The notes beneath the pieces were generated by a model, which worked only from the letters and a program-made list of their open reading frames with translations, was not told where the DNA came from and did no database searches. 64,000 nucleotides of DNA, taken from assembly GCF_029893355.1 (NCBI RefSeq), contig NZ_JARZAI010000015.1, forward strand, positions 62,001-126,000, given 5' to 3'. Both the position numbers and the translations under genes were made by a program. This document shows positions 61,498 through 64,000 of this stretch, piece after piece; positions within the stretch are counted from its first letter, which is position 1, and every line of letters begins with the position of its first letter. Origin of the DNA: Kitasatospora sp. MAA4. Lineage in GTDB: Bacteria > Actinomycetota > Actinomycetes > Streptomycetales > Streptomycetaceae.

Positions 61498-61668
61498 GGC
61501 GCTCTCTTCACGACTGAACTCGGGGGACGGGACGGCGCCGCTCGGTCCGGTGGTGAGACCGGTGGAGACGGCGCCGCCACCCAATGTGGTCACAGTCGAT
61601 CAGTAGCGAATCAATACTCGATTGCCGTGCAGGTCAGAGCGGGTTTCGGCGGTTTCTGCGGGCGGGCG

Positions 61669-62697
61669 TCAGGGGGCCGTCGGACCGGCCATGTTCTGGG
61701 TCAGCCACTGCAGGGTGTTCGGGATCATCTTCTTGAAGTCCGAGGTGAGGTGCTTGCCGCCGGGCTGCTCGTAGTAGTCGATCTTCAGCGGCGGCACGGC
61801 CTTGGCCACCCAGGTCTTGACCAGCTTGACCTCCTCGGCGTTGGCGCCGCCCGCGGTCGCCAGCATCCGCACGTCGGCCTTGCCCTGGCTGACCAGGACG
61901 TCCGGGCTGCCCGCCTGCTCCTCGGCCTCGTGCCCCTTCCAGTCCAGCGAGTCCGGCTTGAAGTAGCCGTCGATCGGCACCGCGGCCTTGAACTGGTCCG
62001 GGTGCTCCAGGGCCAGCTTGGCGCTGCACATGGCACCGGTCGAGGCGCCCATCAGGCCCCAGCCGTCCCGGCTCTTCAGCGTGCGGAAGTTGGCGCGCAC
62101 GAAGTCCGGGATGTCCTGGGACATCCAGGTGCCCATCTTCGGCTGGCCGGGGATGTCACTGCAGTCCAGCGCCCGCTGCTCGTCGGAGATCAGGTTCTGC
62201 ACCGGCATGATCATGATGAACGGGTGGGCCTTGCCCGCCTTGGAGAGCTGGGCGTCGGCGACCTGGATCGGCAGCTGGTCGTCGGTCCAGGTGTTGTAGC
62301 CGTTGCTCTGGCCGCCCGCATAAAGGGTGAGGACCGGAAAGCCGTAGTTCGCGTACTTCGGGTCGTTGTACTCCGGCGGGAGCCAGACCCAGACCTTGGC
62401 GCTGACCCCGGACTTCTTGCCGGTCAGCGTGGTCATCATGATCGGGCCGGCCGCGGTGTCCCGCGCCTTGCTGAGCTGGGTGGCCGGACCGGTCGGCATC
62501 AGCACCTTGTCGGAGGACGACGGCGTCGAACTCGGCGGCACCGCGGCCGGGCTGCCCGGCGTGCTCGGGGTGGTGGTCGGCGCGCTCTGTGCGGCCGGCT
62601 TGCCCCCGCTCCCACCGCATGCGGAGAGTGTGGCGGCCAGCGCCAGGGCGGCGGTGACGGTCAGGACGGCGCGTGGGCGGGCGGACTGCGGTAGCAA
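61669..62697 (-). CDS. Secreted lipoprotein esterase of alpha/beta-hydrolase fold
   Basis: 342 aa. The TTG 62697 start (GGAAAGA upstream) gives a signal peptide RAVLTVTAALALAATLSACG with lipobox LSAC. A Ser/Thr/Pro linker and an esterase-D/antigen-85-like domain follow: WVWLPPEYNDPKYANYGFPV, the nucleophile elbow MGASTGAM, an acidic residue near DVLVSQG and the His in GGKHLTSDFKKMIP. Likely an outer-surface mycolyl-type or carboxylester hydrolase; substrate unknown. Confidence 0.85.
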   Translation of the reverse strand: MLPQSARPRAVLTVTAALALAATLSACGGSGGKPAAQSAPTTTPSTPGSPAAVPPSSTPSSSDKVLMPTGPATQLSKARDTAAGPIMMTTLTGKKSGVSAKVWVWLPPEYNDPKYANYGFPVLTLYAGGQSNGYNTWTDDQLPIQVADAQLSKAGKAHPFIMIMPVQNLISDEQRALDCSDIPGQPKMGTWMSQDIPDFVRANFRTLKSRDGWGLMGASTGAMCSAKLALEHPDQFKAAVPIDGYFKPDSLDWKGHEAEEQAGSPDVLVSQGKADVRMLATAGGANAEEVKLVKTWVAKAVPPLKIDYYEQPGGKHLTSDFKKMIPNTLQWLTQNMAGPTAP

Positions 62698-62982
62698 GGC
62701 GGGTCTTTCCGGCTGGTGGACGGCGTTCGGACCGTGGCGGATCCGAGCGGCGGCGCCGGGGCGAAAACGGCGCGCGATGATGCTGATCCTATGACGTGGT
62801 CCCAACCTCCCATGGTTGCGACCAGGCAGCCCACCAGCCAACATTTGGTCGGGTTTTGGCAAAATCCCCGCTGATCGGCGGGGGTCGTTCGGCGGGGATT
62901 CCCGGGAATTCGGACGTCTGTCGGAAAGGGCCGGAATGTGCTGGGAAACCGATCCGAACTCGACCCGGACCCGATCCGACAA
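62698..62982. other. Upstream region of the esterase gene
   Basis: 285 bp holding no supportable gene. It must contain the promoter of the minus-strand esterase gene; the enolase-superfamily gene ends at 62983. Confidence 0.6.
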
Positions 62983-64000
62983 TCAGCTCGTGAGGCCGGC
63001 GAGGTCGACGGTCCCGCGCCAGAGCGGGGTCACCGAGGGGTGGCGCAGGTCGGGCTCCGCGCCCAGACCCGGCCCACTGGGCAGGGTCAGCCGCCCGCCG
63101 CTGATCTGCTCGGCGCCACCGAGCAGATCACCGCGCCAGGGCACCTCCCCGAAGGCGTACTCCAGCGGCTCGGCGGGCAACTGCACGGCCAGCTGCGCGC
63201 TGTGCAGGGTGGCGATCGGTCCGGCCGGATTGTGCAGCGAGACCCGGGCGGAGCCGGCAGCGGCCAGCGCCAGCACCGCCGCCGGCCCTCCGGCATGCCT
63301 GACATCCGGCGTCACCACGTCCAACAGCCCTGCCACAGCCTTGAGTTCCTCCACGGTGGCGGCAAACTCCCCACCAGCCAGCGGGATATCGGTGCGCGCC
63401 CGCAGCTCGGCGAGCTCCTCCGGACGGTCGATGCCGACACCGCCCTGCAGCCAGCCGATCCGCAGCTCGGCGAACGCGTGGAGCAGGCGAGTGAGTTGAC
63501 TCAGCGGGAGGCGTTCGCGGCAGTCCACCAGCAGCTCGGCACCGGCCCCGACCGCCTCGCGCACCGCGCGCACCCGGGCCAGCCCCAGATGGGCGAGCCG
63601 GTCGCCGCCGGGACTGTCGAAGGGGGACAGCTTGACCATCCGGAACCCGGAGCGGACGGCCGCCTCGGCGGTCGCCGCCAGCGCGGCCGGGGCCCGGCCG
63701 CCCGGTGCGCGGTTGAGGGTGGCGTACAGCTCGACCGAGGGCGCCGACGTCGTGCAGGTGCCGCCGAGCCACTGCCAGAGCGGCAGCCCGGCCCGCCGGG
63801 CGGCCTGGTCGGCGCGCGCCTGCTGGAAGCCGCCGAGCAGCGTGGTCCGGGTGAACGCGCCGCCGTCCAGGGGGTGTTCGGCCCAGCCGTCGAGCTGCCG
63901 GAGCACCGCGGCGACCGGCCCGGCGTCCGAGCACTCACCCCAGCCGGTCACCCCGTCGGAGTCGGTCAGCCGCAGCAGCAGCCAGTCGGTGCGCAGGCTG
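62983..64000 (-). CDS. Enolase-superfamily enzyme, N-terminus beyond the window
   Basis: At least 339 aa of a mandelate racemase / muconate lactonizing enzyme-like protein, cut at the right edge. Barrel features: FRMVKLSPFDSPGGD (catalytic Lys region), GAELLVDCRERL (first metal Asp), IPLAGGEFAA (third acidic ligand) and ARVSLHNPAGPIATLHSAQL. Where family members have WLEEP, this one reads WLQGGV, so the second metal ligand is replaced. It may be o-succinylbenzoate synthase-like or a divergent dehydratase. Confidence 0.75.
   Translation of the reverse strand, partial: SLRTDWLLLRLTDSDGVTGWGECSDAGPVAAVLRQLDGWAEHPLDGGAFTRTTLLGGFQQARADQAARRAGLPLWQWLGGTCTTSAPSVELYATLNRAPGGRAPAALAATAEAAVRSGFRMVKLSPFDSPGGDRLAHLGLARVRAVREAVGAGAELLVDCRERLPLSQLTRLLHAFAELRIGWLQGGVGIDRPEELAELRARTDIPLAGGEFAATVEELKAVAGLLDVVTPDVRHAGGPAAVLALAAAGSARVSLHNPAGPIATLHSAQLAVQLPAEPLEYAFGEVPWRGDLLGGAEQISGGRLTLPSGPGLGAEPDLRHPSVTPLWRGTVDLAGLTS

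Overview
The window is very GC-rich, codes heavily for Ala/Arg/Gly, uses many GTG starts and has a Streptomyces-type gene order. The run lpdA, lipoyl-domain E2, lipB, lipA, a DUF4191 protein, an RDD protein and then glnA under a four-half-site GlnR box is what I know from Streptomyces coelicolor. I read it as chromosome of a Streptomycetaceae member (Streptomyces or Kitasatospora).

Layout. (1) 1-25,030 is conserved core: the end of an oxidoreductase, nadA, the PspA stress pair, a DUF3043 membrane protein with a coupled methyltransferase, cobU-cobT-cobS, leucyl aminopeptidase, lpdA plus an E2 acyltransferase with two lipoyl domains, a FAD amine-oxidase-like enzyme, an NsdA-like TPR regulator, lipB-lipA and glnA. 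The lipoate genes supply the cofactor that the E2/lpdA complex uses. (2) 25,021-51,623 is a mosaic genomic island at the 3' end of glnA. The glnA stop-codon region recurs in degenerate form at 49,884 and nearly exactly at 51,603, with a family of 14-bp inverted and direct arm-like repeats at 25.04-25.11 and 49.85-49.97 kb. (3) 51,751-64,000 returns to chromosomal-style genes: a large protein of unknown function, an aldo/keto reductase, MazG-like, SpoIIE phosphatase, P450, ArsC-like, PNPOx-like, DUF1697, DUF1152, hemerythrin, a secreted esterase and an enolase-superfamily enzyme cut by the window end.

The island combines decayed genes (arsenic-type flavoproteins, ynfA, RCC1, FtsX and transposases of four IS families) with intact genes that look like antiphage or conflict systems. 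These are an Mrr-type nuclease divergent from an OLD-type ATPase/TOPRIM gene, an orphan PD-(D/E)XK protein, a three-gene operon of an unknown protein, an AIPR protein with a nuclease-like N-terminus and a Ser/Thr kinase with a helical-repeat tail, a two-gene pair sharing an amyloid-like motif, a HEPN-motif protein, and a Fic protein divergent from a small HTH protein between two attachment sites. A truncated Tn554-like recombinase with its small coiled-coil partner is the only integrase remnant.

The strongest candidates for something undescribed are the AIPR-kinase operon (38,135-42,394), the shared-motif pair (47,449-48,596), and a noncoding tract of hairpins with a repeated pentaloop (26,941-27,186). 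Functional calls come from reading motifs by eye; no database search was possible.
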